Part shown: in pieces, positions 49,293-59,237 of the stretch | Numbering within the stretch: the first letter of the stretch is position 1 | How the letters are laid out: the number at the start of each line of letters is the position of its first letter | Assembly: GCF_019047785.1 (NCBI RefSeq) | Contig: NZ_CP077290.1 | Span: 4,757,735 to 4,821,734 of the forward strand | Source: Enterobacter cancerogenus | Lineage (GTDB): Bacteria > Pseudomonadota > Gammaproteobacteria > Enterobacterales > Enterobacteriaceae | Length of the DNA stretch: 64,000 nucleotides | Direction of reading: 5' to 3' | Made by a program: the position numbers and the translations under genes | The notes under the pieces: model-generated | The model's input: the letters and a program-made list of their open reading frames with translations, nothing else | Database searches by the model: none | Told to the model about the DNA's origin: nothing

Positions 49293-50690
49293 ATGAGTCA
49301 CTCATCCGCTCCCGAAAGGGAAACCGGTGCCGTCATTACTGAATGGCGTCCGGAGGATCCGGCGTTCTGGCAACAGCGCGGCCATCGTATTGCAAGCCGA
49401 AATCTGTGGATTTCCGTTCCGTGTCTGCTGTTAGCATTTTGCGTATGGATGTTGTTCAGTGCTGTGGCGGTTAACCTGCCGAAAGTCGGCTTTACGTTTA
49501 CCACCGATCAGCTGTTTATGTTAACCGCGCTGCCGTCGCTCTCCGGCGCGTTGCTGCGTGTGCCTTACGCCTTTATGGTTCCTGTTTTTGGCGGTCGTCG
49601 CTGGACGGCATTCAGCACCGGCATCATGATCGTTCCCTGCGTCTGGCTCGGCTTTGCGGTGCAGGACACGTCCACGCCGTTTAGCGTCTTCGTGATCATC
49701 TCTCTGCTGTGCGGCTTTGCTGGCGCAAACTTTGCTTCCAGTATGGCAAACATCAGCTTCTTCTTCCCGAAAGCGAAGCAGGGCGGCGCGCTGGGTATTA
49801 ACGGCGGTCTGGGCAACATGGGCGTGAGCGTCATGCAGCTGATCGCGCCGCTGGCGATCTCCGTTTCCATCTTCGCGGCCTTCGGCGGCGGTGGCGTAAC
49901 GCAGCCGGACGGCTCATCGCTGTTCCTGCAGAACGCGGCCTGGGTCTGGGTACCGTTCCTGGTGATCTTCACCCTGGCGGCCTGGTTCTTTATGAACGAC
50001 CTGTCCGCGTCTAAAGCATCGCTGAGCGAGCAGCTGCCGGTGCTGAAGCGCGGCCACCTGTGGGTGATGGCGCTGCTGTATCTGGCAACCTTCGGTTCAT
50101 TCATCGGTTTCTCCGCGGGCTTTGCGATGCTGTCCAAGACCCAGTTCCCGGATATTCAGATCCTGCAGTTCGCCTTCTTCGGTCCGTTCGTTGGTGCCCT
50201 GGCACGTTCTGTCGGCGGGATGATTTCCGACCGTCTGGGCGGGACGCGCGTGACGCTGGTGAACTTTGTGGTGATGGCGGTCTTCTGTGCGCTGCTGTTC
50301 CTGACGCTGCCAACTGATGGTCAGGGCGGGAACTTTACTGCCTTCTTCGGCGTGTTCATGGTGCTGTTCCTGACGGCCGGGCTGGGCAGTGCGTCCACCT
50401 TCCAGATGATCTCCGTTATCTTCCGTAAGCTGACGATGGATCGTGTGAAAGCGCAGGGCGGAAGCGAAGAGCAGGCCATGCGTGAAGCCGCAACCGACAC
50501 CGCCGCCGCACTGGGCTTTATCTCTGCGATTGGCGCGATTGGTGGCTTCTTCATTCCGAAGGCGTTCGGTATCTCTCTGGACCTGACCGGGTCGCCAGCG
50601 GGCGCAATGAAAGTATTCCTCGTGTTCTATATCGCCTGCGTGGCTATCACGTGGCTGGTATACGGCCGTAATACTAAGAAAAATAAGTAA
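49293..50690 (+). CDS. narK: Nitrate/nitrite antiporter NarK
   Basis: A 465-residue MFS protein exchanging external nitrate for nitrite made by NarGHI. The ATG at 49293 (MSHSSAPERETGAVI) matches E. coli; the GTG at 49287 is not needed. Nitrate-signature loops are present (GINGGLGNMGVSVMQL in helix 5 and the later GFISAIGAIGGFFIP). Conserved Arg residues in RVPYAFMVPVFGGRR and GRNTKKN fit the family. Single gene with its own terminator. Confidence 0.97.
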   Translation: MSHSSAPERETGAVITEWRPEDPAFWQQRGHRIASRNLWISVPCLLLAFCVWMLFSAVAVNLPKVGFTFTTDQLFMLTALPSLSGALLRVPYAFMVPVFGGRRWTAFSTGIMIVPCVWLGFAVQDTSTPFSVFVIISLLCGFAGANFASSMANISFFFPKAKQGGALGINGGLGNMGVSVMQLIAPLAISVSIFAAFGGGGVTQPDGSSLFLQNAAWVWVPFLVIFTLAAWFFMNDLSASKASLSEQLPVLKRGHLWVMALLYLATFGSFIGFSAGFAMLSKTQFPDIQILQFAFFGPFVGALARSVGGMISDRLGGTRVTLVNFVVMAVFCALLFLTLPTDGQGGNFTAFFGVFMVLFLTAGLGSASTFQMISVIFRKLTMDRVKAQGGSEEQAMREAATDTAAALGFISAIGAIGGFFIPKAFGISLDLTGSPAGAMKVFLVFYIACVAITWLVYGRNTKKNK

Positions 50691-50705
50691 GTTTGATTAT
50701 CCGTT

Positions 50706-50733
50706 AACGCGGCCAGCGTGCCGCGTTTTTTTT
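50706..50733 (+). terminator. Intrinsic terminator of narK
   Basis: AACGCGGC/GCCGCGTT stem with a CAGCGT loop, followed by a run of T residues, 15 bases after the narK stop. Confidence 0.88.
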
Positions 50734-50926
50734 GACCACTCATTAGTTACAACATACTTATCAGGTCTCATTGATATGCCCAGGGTAATACCGCGATCGC
50801 CATCACTTTGCAGGAGTGTCTACCCCCTAATACCTAAGATGTTAAAAAATGCCAGGTGAAGCAGAGGATAAAAGTATTTTTATCTTAATAATCAGTTACA
50901 TAAAAAACAAAAAATCATACCGCTTT

Positions 50927-50950
50927 GGTGGTAGTTGGACTAATACCACC
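50927..50950. repeat. Inverted repeat upstream of the narG FNR box
   Basis: GGTGGTA (50927-50933), a 10-base spacer, then TACCACC (50944-50950): perfect 7-base arms. The arms resemble but do not fit the NarL heptamer TACYYMT. Confidence 0.6.
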
Positions 50951-50970
50951 CCCGGAAGACCCCGCCTGCC

Positions 50971-50984
50971 TTGATCGTTATCAA
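50971..50984 (+). promoter_or_regulatory. FNR box of narG
   Basis: TTGATCGTTATCAA is a perfect TTGAT-N4-ATCAA palindrome about 87 bases before the narG start codon. It is the expected site for anaerobic activation of narGHJI. Confidence 0.9.
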
Positions 50985-51070
50985 TTCTTGTCATCTATCA
51001 GAGCGTTACCTTCGCTGCAAATCAGCAATGTCGATTTAGAGAGCCACAGGCTCCACACAGGAGATACCCG

Positions 51071-54000
51071 ATGAGCAAATTTTTGGACCGGTTTCGCTAC
51101 TTCAAACAGAAGGGTGAAACTTTTGCCGATGGGCACGGCCAGGTTCTGGAGACTAACCGGGACTGGGAAGACGGTTACCGTCAGCGCTGGCAGCATGACA
51201 AAGTCGTGCGTTCTACCCACGGCGTAAACTGCACAGGTTCATGTAGCTGGAAGATTTTCGTCAAAAATGGTCTGGTGACCTGGGAAGTTCAGCAAACCGA
51301 TTATCCACGCACGCGCCCTGACCTGCCGAACCATGAACCGCGCGGCTGTCCACGTGGTGCCAGCTACTCCTGGTACCTCTACAGCGCTAACCGCCTGAAA
51401 TACCCGCTGATGCGTAAACGCCTGATGAAAATGTGGCGTGAGGCGAAGGTTCAGCACAGCGATCCCGTTGCGGCGTGGGCGTCCATTATTGAAGACGCAG
51501 ATAAAGCGAAAAGCTTTAAGCAGGCGCGTGGTCGCGGCGGCTTCGTGCGTTCCTCCTGGAAAGAAGTCAACGAGCTGATTGCCGCCTCTAACGTCTATAC
51601 CGTTAAGACCTACGGCCCGGACCGCGTGGCAGGCTTCTCGCCGATCCCGGCGATGTCGATGGTCTCTTACGCGTCCGGCGCGCGCTATCTCTCCCTGATT
51701 GGCGGTACCTGTCTGAGCTTCTACGACTGGTACTGCGATTTACCGCCAGCGTCTCCGCAGACCTGGGGTGAGCAGACTGACGTTCCTGAATCCGCAGACT
51801 GGTACAACTCCAGCTACATCCTCGCGTGGGGGTCAAACGTACCGCAGACCCGTACCCCGGATGCCCACTTCTTTACCGAAGTGCGTTACAAAGGCACTAA
51901 AACCGTTGCCATCACCCCGGACTACGCTGAAATCGCCAAGCTGTGCGACCTGTGGCTGGCACCGAAGCAGGGTACCGATGCCGCGATGGCGCTGGCGATG
52001 GGCCACGTCATGCTGCGTGAGTTCCACCTCGATAAACCGAGCCAGTACTTCACCGACTACGTGCGTCGCTACACCGATTTCCCGATGCTGGTCATGCTCG
52101 AAGAGCGTGATGGCTACTATGCCGCGGGCCGCATGCTGCGCGCCGCCGATCTGGTGGATGCTCTCGGTCAGGAAAATAACCCTGAGTGGAAAACCGTTGC
52201 CTGTAACAGCAATGGCGAGCTGGTTGCGCCAAACGGCTCTATCGGCTTCCGCTGGGGCGAAAAAGGCAAGTGGAACCTGGAGCAGCGCGACGGCACGTCC
52301 GGCGAAGAAACCGAGCTGCGTCTCAGCATGCTGGGTAGCCAGGATGAGATCGCTGACGTTGGCTTCCCGTACTTCGGCGGCGAAGGCACCGAGCACTTCA
52401 ACAAGGTTGCGCTGCAGGACGTGCTGATGCACAAACTGCCGGTGAAACGCCTGCAGCTGGCGGATGGCTCCACCGCGCTGGTCACGACCGTATACGACCT
52501 GACCATGGCGAACTACGGTCTGGAACGCGGTCTGAACGATGAAAACTGCGCAACCAGCTATGACGACGTGAAAGCGTACACCCCGGCCTGGGCTGAGCAG
52601 ATCACTGGCGTTCCGCGCGCGCAAATCACCCGCATCGCCCGTGAGTTTGCGGAGAATGCGGATAAGACCCACGGTCGTTCAATGATTATCGTTGGCGCAG
52701 GTCTGAACCACTGGTACCACCTCGATATGAACTATCGTGGTCTTATCAACATGCTGATCTTCTGTGGCTGTGTAGGCCAGAGCGGCGGCGGTTGGGCACA
52801 CTATGTTGGTCAGGAAAAACTGCGTCCGCAGACCGGCTGGCAGCCGCTGGCGTTTGCGCTTGACTGGCAGCGTCCGGCTCGCCACATGAACAGCACCTCC
52901 TACTTCTATAACCACTCCAGCCAGTGGCGCTACGAGACGGTGACCGCACAGGAACTGCTGTCGCCAATGGCGGATAAATCCCGCTACAGCGGCCATCTGA
53001 TTGACTTCAACGTGCGCGCCGAGCGTATGGGCTGGCTGCCGTCTGCGCCACAGCTGGGTACCAACCCGCTGCGTATCGCAGAAGAGGCGAAAAAAGCGGG
53101 TATGTCGCCGGTAGATTACACCGTCAAATCCCTGAAAGAAGGCTCCATTCGCTTCGCGGCGGAACAGCCTGAAAACGGTAAAAACCATCCGCGTAACCTG
53201 TTTATCTGGCGCTCCAACCTGCTGGGCTCTTCCGGTAAAGGTCACGAGTTCATGCTGAAATACCTGCTCGGTACCGACCACGGTATCCAGGGCAAGGATC
53301 TCGGCAAGCAGGGCGGCGTGAAGCCTGAAGAAGTTGAATGGAAAGATAACGGTCTGGACGGCAAACTGGATCTGGTGGTGACGCTGGACTTCCGTCTGTC
53401 GAGCACCTGCCTGTATTCCGATATCGTTCTGCCAACCGCGACCTGGTACGAAAAAGACGACATGAATACGTCGGATATGCATCCGTTTATTCATCCGCTG
53501 TCTGCCGCCGTTGACCCGGCATGGGAATCGAAAAGCGACTGGGAAATCTACAAAGGCATCGCCGAGAAGTTCTCTGAAGTGTGCGTGGGTCACCTGGGTA
53601 AAGAGACCGACGTGGTTACGCTGCCAATTCAGCACGACTCCGCTGCCGAACTGGCGCAGCCGCTGGACGTGAAGGACTGGAAAAAAGGCGAGTGTGACCT
53701 GATCCCGGGCGTCACCGCGCCGCACATCATTCCGGTTGAACGTGACTACCCGGCTACCTACGAACGCTTTACCTCTATCGGCCCGCTGATGGAGAAGATC
53801 GGTAACGGCGGTAAAGGGATCGCCTGGAACACCCAGAGCGAAATGGATCTGCTGCGTAAGCTCAATTACACCAAAGCAGACGGCCCGGCCAAAGGCCAGC
53901 CAATGCTGAACACTGCCATTGATGCCGCAGAGATGATCCTGACGCTGGCACCGGAAACGAACGGTCAGGTTGCCGTGAAGGCCTGGGCTGCGCTCAGCGA

Positions 54001-54814
54001 GTTCACCGGTCGCGACCATAAGCACCTGGCGCTGAACAAAGAAGACGAAAAAATCCGCTTCCGCGATATTCAGGCCCAGCCGCGCAAAATCATCTCCAGC
54101 CCGACCTGGTCAGGCCTTGAAGATGAGCATGTTTCTTACAACGCGGGTTACACCAACGTTCACGAGCTGATCCCATGGCGCACACTGACCGGACGTCAGT
54201 CCCTTTATCAGGATCACCAGTGGATGCGCGACTTCGGTGAAAGCCTGCTGGTGTACCGTCCGCCAATCGACACCCGTTCGGTGAAAGCGGTGATGGGTGA
54301 GAAATCCAACGGTAACCCTGAGAAAGCGCTGAACTTCCTGACGCCGCACCAGAAATGGGGTATCCACTCCACCTACAGCGACAACCTGCTGATGCTGACG
54401 CTGGGTCGTGGTGGGCCAATTGTGTGGATGAGCGAAGCGGATGCCAAAGATCTGGGTATTAAAGATAACGACTGGATCGAGGTGTTCAACAGCAACGGTT
54501 CATTAACCGCCCGTGCGGTAGTGAGCCAGCGTGTACCCGCAGGTATGACCATGATGTACCACGCGCAGGAACGTATCGTGAACATTCCTGGCTCAGAAAT
54601 TACCGAGCAGCGCGGCGGTATTCATAACTCCGTCACCCGTATTACGCCGAAGCCAACCCACATGATCGGTGGCTATGCGCAGCTGGCCTACGGCTTTAAC
54701 TACTACGGCACGGTAGGGTCTAACCGCGATGAGTTCGTGGTGGTTCGTAAGATGAAGAATATTAACTGGTTAGATGGCGAAGGTAATGACCAGGTACAGG
54801 AGAGCGTAAAATGA
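51071..54814 (+). CDS. narG: Respiratory nitrate reductase A alpha subunit
   Basis: Catalytic molybdenum subunit of the membrane-bound, cytoplasm-facing nitrate reductase, 1247 residues as in E. coli. The FS0 [4Fe-4S] ligands are His50, Cys54, Cys58 and Cys93 (THGVNCTGSCSW; RGCPRG). The Mo-ligand Asp is D223 in FYDWYCDLPP. AGGAG precedes the ATG. Stop overlaps narH start by four bases. Confidence 0.98.
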   Translation: MSKFLDRFRYFKQKGETFADGHGQVLETNRDWEDGYRQRWQHDKVVRSTHGVNCTGSCSWKIFVKNGLVTWEVQQTDYPRTRPDLPNHEPRGCPRGASYSWYLYSANRLKYPLMRKRLMKMWREAKVQHSDPVAAWASIIEDADKAKSFKQARGRGGFVRSSWKEVNELIAASNVYTVKTYGPDRVAGFSPIPAMSMVSYASGARYLSLIGGTCLSFYDWYCDLPPASPQTWGEQTDVPESADWYNSSYILAWGSNVPQTRTPDAHFFTEVRYKGTKTVAITPDYAEIAKLCDLWLAPKQGTDAAMALAMGHVMLREFHLDKPSQYFTDYVRRYTDFPMLVMLEERDGYYAAGRMLRAADLVDALGQENNPEWKTVACNSNGELVAPNGSIGFRWGEKGKWNLEQRDGTSGEETELRLSMLGSQDEIADVGFPYFGGEGTEHFNKVALQDVLMHKLPVKRLQLADGSTALVTTVYDLTMANYGLERGLNDENCATSYDDVKAYTPAWAEQITGVPRAQITRIAREFAENADKTHGRSMIIVGAGLNHWYHLDMNYRGLINMLIFCGCVGQSGGGWAHYVGQEKLRPQTGWQPLAFALDWQRPARHMNSTSYFYNHSSQWRYETVTAQELLSPMADKSRYSGHLIDFNVRAERMGWLPSAPQLGTNPLRIAEEAKKAGMSPVDYTVKSLKEGSIRFAAEQPENGKNHPRNLFIWRSNLLGSSGKGHEFMLKYLLGTDHGIQGKDLGKQGGVKPEEVEWKDNGLDGKLDLVVTLDFRLSSTCLYSDIVLPTATWYEKDDMNTSDMHPFIHPLSAAVDPAWESKSDWEIYKGIAEKFSEVCVGHLGKETDVVTLPIQHDSAAELAQPLDVKDWKKGECDLIPGVTAPHIIPVERDYPATYERFTSIGPLMEKIGNGGKGIAWNTQSEMDLLRKLNYTKADGPAKGQPMLNTAIDAAEMILTLAPETNGQVAVKAWAALSEFTGRDHKHLALNKEDEKIRFRDIQAQPRKIISSPTWSGLEDEHVSYNAGYTNVHELIPWRTLTGRQSLYQDHQWMRDFGESLLVYRPPIDTRSVKAVMGEKSNGNPEKALNFLTPHQKWGIHSTYSDNLLMLTLGRGGPIVWMSEADAKDLGIKDNDWIEVFNSNGSLTARAVVSQRVPAGMTMMYHAQERIVNIPGSEITEQRGGIHNSVTRITPKPTHMIGGYAQLAYGFNYYGTVGSNRDEFVVVRKMKNINWLDGEGNDQVQESVK

Positions 54815-56346
54815 AAATTCGTTCACAAGTCGGCATGGTGCTGAATCTGGATAAATGCATCGGCTGTCATACCTGCTCAGTCACCTGTAAAAACGTCTGG
54901 ACCAGCCGTGAAGGTACGGAATATGCCTGGTTCAACAACGTTGAAACCAAGCCAGGCACCGGTTTCCCGACCAACTGGGAAGACCAGGAAAAATACAAGG
55001 GCGGCTGGATCCGCAAAATCAACGGCAAAATTCAGCCGCGCATGGGTAACCGTGCCATGCTTCTGGGAAAAATCTTCGCTAACCCGCATCTGCCGGGCAT
55101 CGACGATTACTACGAGCCGTTTGATTTTGACTATCAGAACCTGCATAACGCCGCAGAAGGTAAACATCAGCCGATTGCGCGCCCTCGCTCCCTGATCACC
55201 GGGCAGCGCATGGATAAGATCGAGAAAGGCCCGAACTGGGAAGACGATCTGGGCGGTGAGTTCGAGAAGCTGTCGAAAGACAAAAACTTCGAGAACATGC
55301 AGAAGGCGATGTACGGCCAGTTTGAAAACACCTTCATGATGTACCTGCCGCGTCTGTGCGAACACTGCCTGAACCCGGCATGTGTGGCGACCTGTCCGAG
55401 CGGTGCTATCTACAAGCGTGAAGAAGACGGCATCGTGCTGATTGACCAGGACAAGTGCCGCGGCTGGCGTATGTGTATCACCGGCTGCCCGTACAAGAAA
55501 ATCTACTTCAACTGGAAGAGCGGTAAGTCCGAGAAGTGCATCTTCTGCTATCCGCGTATTGAAGCCGGTATGCCGACGGTCTGTTCCGAAAGCTGCGTGG
55601 GCCGTATCCGTTACCTCGGCGTGCTGCTGTACGACGCGGACGCGATTGAAACCGCAGCCAGCACCGAAAACGAAAAAGATCTGTATCAGCGCCAGCTGGA
55701 CGTGTTCCTCGATCCGAACGATCCGAAAGTGATCGAGCAAGCGCTGAAAGACGGCGTACCGCAGAGCGTGATCGACGCGGCGCAGCAGTCTCCGGTGTAC
55801 AAAATGGCGATGGACTGGAAGCTGGCACTGCCGCTGCATCCGGAATACCGCACGCTGCCGATGGTCTGGTATGTGCCGCCTCTGTCTCCGATTCAGTCTG
55901 CGGCTGATGCAGGCGAACTGGGCAGCAATGGCATTCTGCCGGACGTGGAAAGCCTGCGTATCCCGGTTCAGTACCTGGCAAACCTGCTCACCGCAGGGGA
56001 TACCCAGCCGGTCCTGCTGGCGCTGAAACGTATGCTGGCGATGCGTCACTTCAAACGCGCTGAAACCGTTGACGGCGTAACGGATACCCGTGCGCTGGAA
56101 GAGGTGGGTCTGACGGAAGCGCAGGCGCAGGAGATGTACCGCTATCTGGCGATTGCGAACTACGAAGACCGTTTCGTGGTACCAAGCAGCCACCGTGAGC
56201 AGGCTCGCGAAGCCTTCCCGGAAAAAAGCGGATGTGGCTTTACCTTTGGCGACGGTTGCCACGGGTCTGACACCAAATTCAACCTGTTCAACAGCCGCCG
56301 CATCGATGCTATGGATGTGACCAGCAAAACGGAGCCGCACCAATGA
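54811..56346 (+). CDS. narH: Respiratory nitrate reductase A beta subunit
   Basis: Electron-transfer subunit with one [3Fe-4S] and three [4Fe-4S] clusters linking NarI haems to NarG, 511 residues. Cys groups are visible at CIGCHTCSVTC, CEHCLNPACVATC, CRGWRMCITGC and CIFC; Trp in CRGWRMC replaces the cysteine that would make the third site a [4Fe-4S] cluster. Overlaps narG and narJ by four bases each. Confidence 0.98.
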   Translation: MKIRSQVGMVLNLDKCIGCHTCSVTCKNVWTSREGTEYAWFNNVETKPGTGFPTNWEDQEKYKGGWIRKINGKIQPRMGNRAMLLGKIFANPHLPGIDDYYEPFDFDYQNLHNAAEGKHQPIARPRSLITGQRMDKIEKGPNWEDDLGGEFEKLSKDKNFENMQKAMYGQFENTFMMYLPRLCEHCLNPACVATCPSGAIYKREEDGIVLIDQDKCRGWRMCITGCPYKKIYFNWKSGKSEKCIFCYPRIEAGMPTVCSESCVGRIRYLGVLLYDADAIETAASTENEKDLYQRQLDVFLDPNDPKVIEQALKDGVPQSVIDAAQQSPVYKMAMDWKLALPLHPEYRTLPMVWYVPPLSPIQSAADAGELGSNGILPDVESLRIPVQYLANLLTAGDTQPVLLALKRMLAMRHFKRAETVDGVTDTRALEEVGLTEAQAQEMYRYLAIANYEDRFVVPSSHREQAREAFPEKSGCGFTFGDGCHGSDTKFNLFNSRRIDAMDVTSKTEPHQ

Positions 56347-57053
56347 TTGAACTCGTCATTGTTTCGCGTCTGCTCGAGTACCCGGATGCTGCGCTTGCGC
56401 AGCATCAACAGGAACTCTTTGATGCACTCGCGTCATCTGAAAACCTGGATAAAGAGGATGCCCAGAAGCTGGGCGTTTTCCTGCGCGATCTGCTTGCGCG
56501 CGATCTGCTCGATGCGCAGGCAGACTACAGCCAGTTGTTCGACCGTGGCCGCGCAACGTCGCTGCTGCTGTTCGAACACGTACACGGTGAATCCCGCGAC
56601 CGCGGTCAGGCGATGGTAGACCTGATGGCGCAGTACGAGCAGCATGGCCTGCAGCTCGACAGCCGCGAGCTGCCGGATCATCTGCCGCTGTATCTGGAGT
56701 ATCTGGCGCAGCTGCCGAAGGAAGAGGCGCTGGGCGGCCTGCAGGATATCGCCCCGATTCTGGCGCTGCTGAACGCGCGTCTGCAACAGCGTGAAAGCGC
56801 GTATGCCGTTCTGTTCGAACTGCTGGTGAAACTGGCAAAAGCGGCTATCGACACGGAAAAAGTGGCGGAAAAAATCGCGGAAGAAGCCCGCGATGACACC
56901 CCACAGGCGCTGGATGCCGTCTGGGAAGAAGAGCAGGTGAAATTCTTCGCTGACCAGAGCTGCGGTGAGTCAGAAATCTCTGCTCACCAGCGTCGTTTCG
57001 CCGGAGCAGTTGCCCCGCAATATTTGAATATCTCTAACGGAGGACGGCAATAA
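56343..57053 (+). CDS. narJ: Nitrate reductase assembly chaperone NarJ
   Basis: System-specific chaperone that holds NarG and helps cofactor insertion and membrane attachment; not part of the final enzyme. It has 236 residues. The TorD/NarJ helical pattern and segments [21 protein letters not shown] and [11 protein letters not shown] are conserved. Coupled to narH (overlap) and narI (one-base overlap). Confidence 0.96.
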   Translation: MIELVIVSRLLEYPDAALAQHQQELFDALASSENLDKEDAQKLGVFLRDLLARDLLDAQADYSQLFDRGRATSLLLFEHVHGESRDRGQAMVDLMAQYEQHGLQLDSRELPDHLPLYLEYLAQLPKEEALGGLQDIAPILALLNARLQQRESAYAVLFELLVKLAKAAIDTEKVAEKIAEEARDDTPQALDAVWEEEQVKFFADQSCGESEISAHQRRFAGAVAPQYLNISNGGRQ

Positions 57054-57730
57054 TGCACTTCCTGAATATGTTCTTCTTTGACATTTACCCGTACATTGCG
57101 GGCACCGTGTTCCTGGTGGGAAGCTGGCTGCGCTATGACTATGGTCAGTACACCTGGCGTGCGGCCTCCAGCCAGATGCTGGATCGCAAGGGGATGAACC
57201 TGGCCTCGAACCTGTTCCACATCGGTATTCTCGGGGTGATCGCCGGGCATGCTTTCGGGATGCTGACGCCACACTGGGTGTATGAATCCTGGCTGCCGCT
57301 GGACGTGAAACAGAAGATGGCGATGTTTGGTGGCGGTGCTGCGGGCCTGATGTGCCTGGTGGGCGGCTTGCTGCTGCTGAAACGCCGCCTCTTCAGCCCG
57401 CGCATCCGTGCGACGACAACCGCAGCCGATATTCTGGTGATGTCGGTGCTGGTTATCCAGTGCGCGCTGGGCCTGATGACCATTCCGTTCTCTGCGCAGC
57501 ACATGGACGGCAGCGAGATGATGAAGCTGGTCGGCTGGGCGCAGTCTGTGGTGACTTTCCACGGCGGTGCGTCTGAGCATCTCGACGGCGTAGCGTTTAT
57601 CTTCCGCATGCACCTGGTGCTGGGGATGACCCTGTTTGTGCTGTTCCCGTTCTCCCGCCTGGTCCATATCTGGAGCGTGCCGGTAGAGTACCTGACGCGC
57701 AAATACCAGGTTGTCCGCGCGCGTCGCTAA
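57053..57730 (+). CDS. narI: Respiratory nitrate reductase A gamma subunit
   Basis: Cytochrome b subunit oxidizing quinol at the membrane and passing electrons to NarH. The 225-residue protein has five membrane helices and conserved haem-ligand His residues in [15 protein letters not shown] (helix II) and in the later [11 protein letters not shown] and FRMHLVLGM (helix V region). Last gene of narGHJI. The stop overlaps the 3' end of the opposing EamA gene by four bases. Confidence 0.97.
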   Translation: MHFLNMFFFDIYPYIAGTVFLVGSWLRYDYGQYTWRAASSQMLDRKGMNLASNLFHIGILGVIAGHAFGMLTPHWVYESWLPLDVKQKMAMFGGGAAGLMCLVGGLLLLKRRLFSPRIRATTTAADILVMSVLVIQCALGLMTIPFSAQHMDGSEMMKLVGWAQSVVTFHGGASEHLDGVAFIFRMHLVLGMTLFVLFPFSRLVHIWSVPVEYLTRKYQVVRARR

Positions 57731-58623
57731 TCCGCACATTGACTATCAACCCCGCACTCGCGGGGTTTTTTTTCGCCCCAACCCAGGTTATTACCTGCCG
57801 CCGCAAACAGGATCAGCGCGCCGCCTGCCAGCTGTACCGCGTTCAGCGCATGGCCGAACACCACGGTATCGACCAGGATTGCCACCACCGGGTAGATGAA
57901 CGACAGTGAGCCGATAATGGGCGTAGGCAGTTTCTGAATGGCGCTGTAGAGCAACCGGTACATGATCCCGGTATGAACAACCCCGAGCGTCAGCAAAATG
58001 GTCCACGGGAACTCGCCCGAGAGCGTGGGCATCTGCGCCATCGGCAGAAGTATGACTACCCCAACCAGTACCTGAATGAAGGCAATGTGTTGGGGCGTAA
58101 GGGAGGAGAGTTTACGGGTAATCATCGCCGTGAGTGCGTAGAAGAAGGCCGCGCCCAGCGCCAGACCGATACCCGTAAGCCATTCCGCGCTATGGCCCCC
58201 GGCGAGTTCGCTGGAGAGCAAAATGACCACGCCCGCAAAGGCAAGAAGCAGCCAGCCCCATTTCACCAGGCTGACGCGTTCTCCTAAAAACATTCCCATC
58301 ATCACCAGCATGAACGGCTGAGTGTTATACACCACGGTCGACAGGCCGATTGAGATACGCGTATAGGCCGCGAAAAGCAATAACCAGTTCACCACCAGGG
58401 CAACCCCGCCGATCACCGCCAGCGCCAGCGTAGCACGGGTAAGCGCGCTGAACGGCTTTTTGCTGAACCGAATAAAAGCAAAGAGCGTAACGGCGCCGAT
58501 TGCGCAGCGCCAGAAAACGACATCCGTTACCGGCAGGCCTGAAAGCAGCACAAACGCCCCGATGGAGCCTGAAATGAGCATCGCCAGACCCATCTGCCAG
58601 ACGCCTTTATGAATATCTTGCAT
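57727..58623 (-). CDS. EamA/DMT-family transporter
   Basis: A 298-residue inner-membrane protein with ten predicted helices and two EamA repeats (first ends around [23 protein letters not shown]; second starts [22 protein letters not shown]). Likely exports an amino acid or other metabolite; substrate not determined. AGGAGGTG precedes the ATG. The last ~18 residues ([15 protein letters not shown]) are encoded through the narGHJI terminator. It is divergent from an Lrp-type regulator at 58727, its likely controller. Confidence 0.85.
   Translation of the reverse strand: MQDIHKGVWQMGLAMLISGSIGAFVLLSGLPVTDVVFWRCAIGAVTLFAFIRFSKKPFSALTRATLALAVIGGVALVVNWLLLFAAYTRISIGLSTVVYNTQPFMLVMMGMFLGERVSLVKWGWLLLAFAGVVILLSSELAGGHSAEWLTGIGLALGAAFFYALTAMITRKLSSLTPQHIAFIQVLVGVVILLPMAQMPTLSGEFPWTILLTLGVVHTGIMYRLLYSAIQKLPTPIIGSLSFIYPVVAILVDTVVFGHALNAVQLAGGALILFAAAGNNLGWGEKKPRECGVDSQCAD
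57748..57773 (+). terminator. Intrinsic terminator of narGHJI
   Basis: AACCCCGC/GCGGGGTT stem with an ACTC loop followed by T residues. It lies 18 bases after the narI stop and inside the 3' coding end of the opposing EamA gene. Confidence 0.88.
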
Positions 58624-58726
58624 CGCACACCTCCTGAATGAGGCTCTATTGTCGAAAAAGTCTGATATGTTTTACAGAGAGGAAATAAGGCGAATCAGGT
58701 TAAATACTTTTATAAATAAGGTGAAA

Positions 58727-59173
58727 ATGATGGAAAGCCTTCTTGATGAAACCGATCGGCAAATACTGGCTTGTCTTGTCGATGATGCGCGCATGTCGTT
58801 GAAGGTGCTCAGCAGTCGGGTTGGTCTGACATCGCCCAGCACGGCCGAGCGTCTGAAGCGGCTCGAAGAGCGTGGCGTGATTCAGGGTTATGGCGCGCGT
58901 GTGGATCTCGCGGCATTAGGGTATACCTTGCAGGCGCTGGTGCGCGTTCGGCCGCTGCCAGGGTTACTGCACAAGGTCGATAAGTATATTCAGGCCATGC
59001 CTGAGTGCATCGAAAGCGATAAGGTCACGGGGGAGGATTGCTTTGTGATCAGACTGGTGGTGCGCTCTATCGGGCAGCTCGATACGCTGCTGGACGGTCT
59101 GGCAGAACATGCCCAGTGCAACACGTCGATTGTGAAGAGTTCGCCGGTGACGCGAAGATTGCCGCCGATGTAG
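58727..59173 (+). CDS. Lrp/AsnC-family transcriptional regulator
   Basis: A 148-residue regulator. The N-terminal helix-turn-helix (LDETDRQILACLVDDARMSLK, then SSRVGLTSPSTAERLKRLEERG) is followed by a RAM ligand-binding/oligomerization domain (YIQAMPECIESDKVTGEDCFVIRLV). It is short at the C-terminus but complete. Start at MMESLLDE (58727, or 58730) has AAGGTG upstream; the in-frame ATG at 58649 would add non-homologous residues and lies next to the EamA start. Divergent from and probably controlling the EamA gene; ligand likely an amino acid. Confidence 0.85.
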   Translation: MMESLLDETDRQILACLVDDARMSLKVLSSRVGLTSPSTAERLKRLEERGVIQGYGARVDLAALGYTLQALVRVRPLPGLLHKVDKYIQAMPECIESDKVTGEDCFVIRLVVRSIGQLDTLLDGLAEHAQCNTSIVKSSPVTRRLPPM

Positions 59174-59181
59174 GTTTCTGT

Positions 59182-59213
59182 CGCCGGGTGGCGGCTGCGC
59201 CTTACCCGGCCTA
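59182..59213. repeat. REP-like palindromic element
   Basis: CGCCGGGTGGCGGCTGCGCCTTACCCGGCCTAC is close to the enterobacterial REP consensus. It follows the Lrp-type gene and faces the downstream end of the tRNA-Tyr transcript. Confidence 0.75.
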
Positions 59214-59237
59214 CGAAGGCTGGATTGGCTTTAAGGT

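Larger units (their letters stand above)
50734..51070. other. narG control region
   Basis: Between the narK terminator and narG. A NarL-like cluster lies near 50821-50835 (TACCCCC, TACCTAA, each with mismatches), an inverted repeat at 50927-50950, and a perfect FNR box at 50971-50984. The middle part (about 50870-50920) is very AT-rich, as an IHF-bent upstream region would be. No gene seen. Confidence 0.6.

Noticed and set aside
52679-54025. Antisense open frame of 448 codons opposite narG
   Set aside because: No plausible domains or ribosome-binding site; fully contained in narG, which is unambiguous.
54877-56343. Antisense open frame of 488 codons opposite narH
   Set aside because: Low-complexity His/Arg/Phe composition, covering almost all of narH; a shadow frame.
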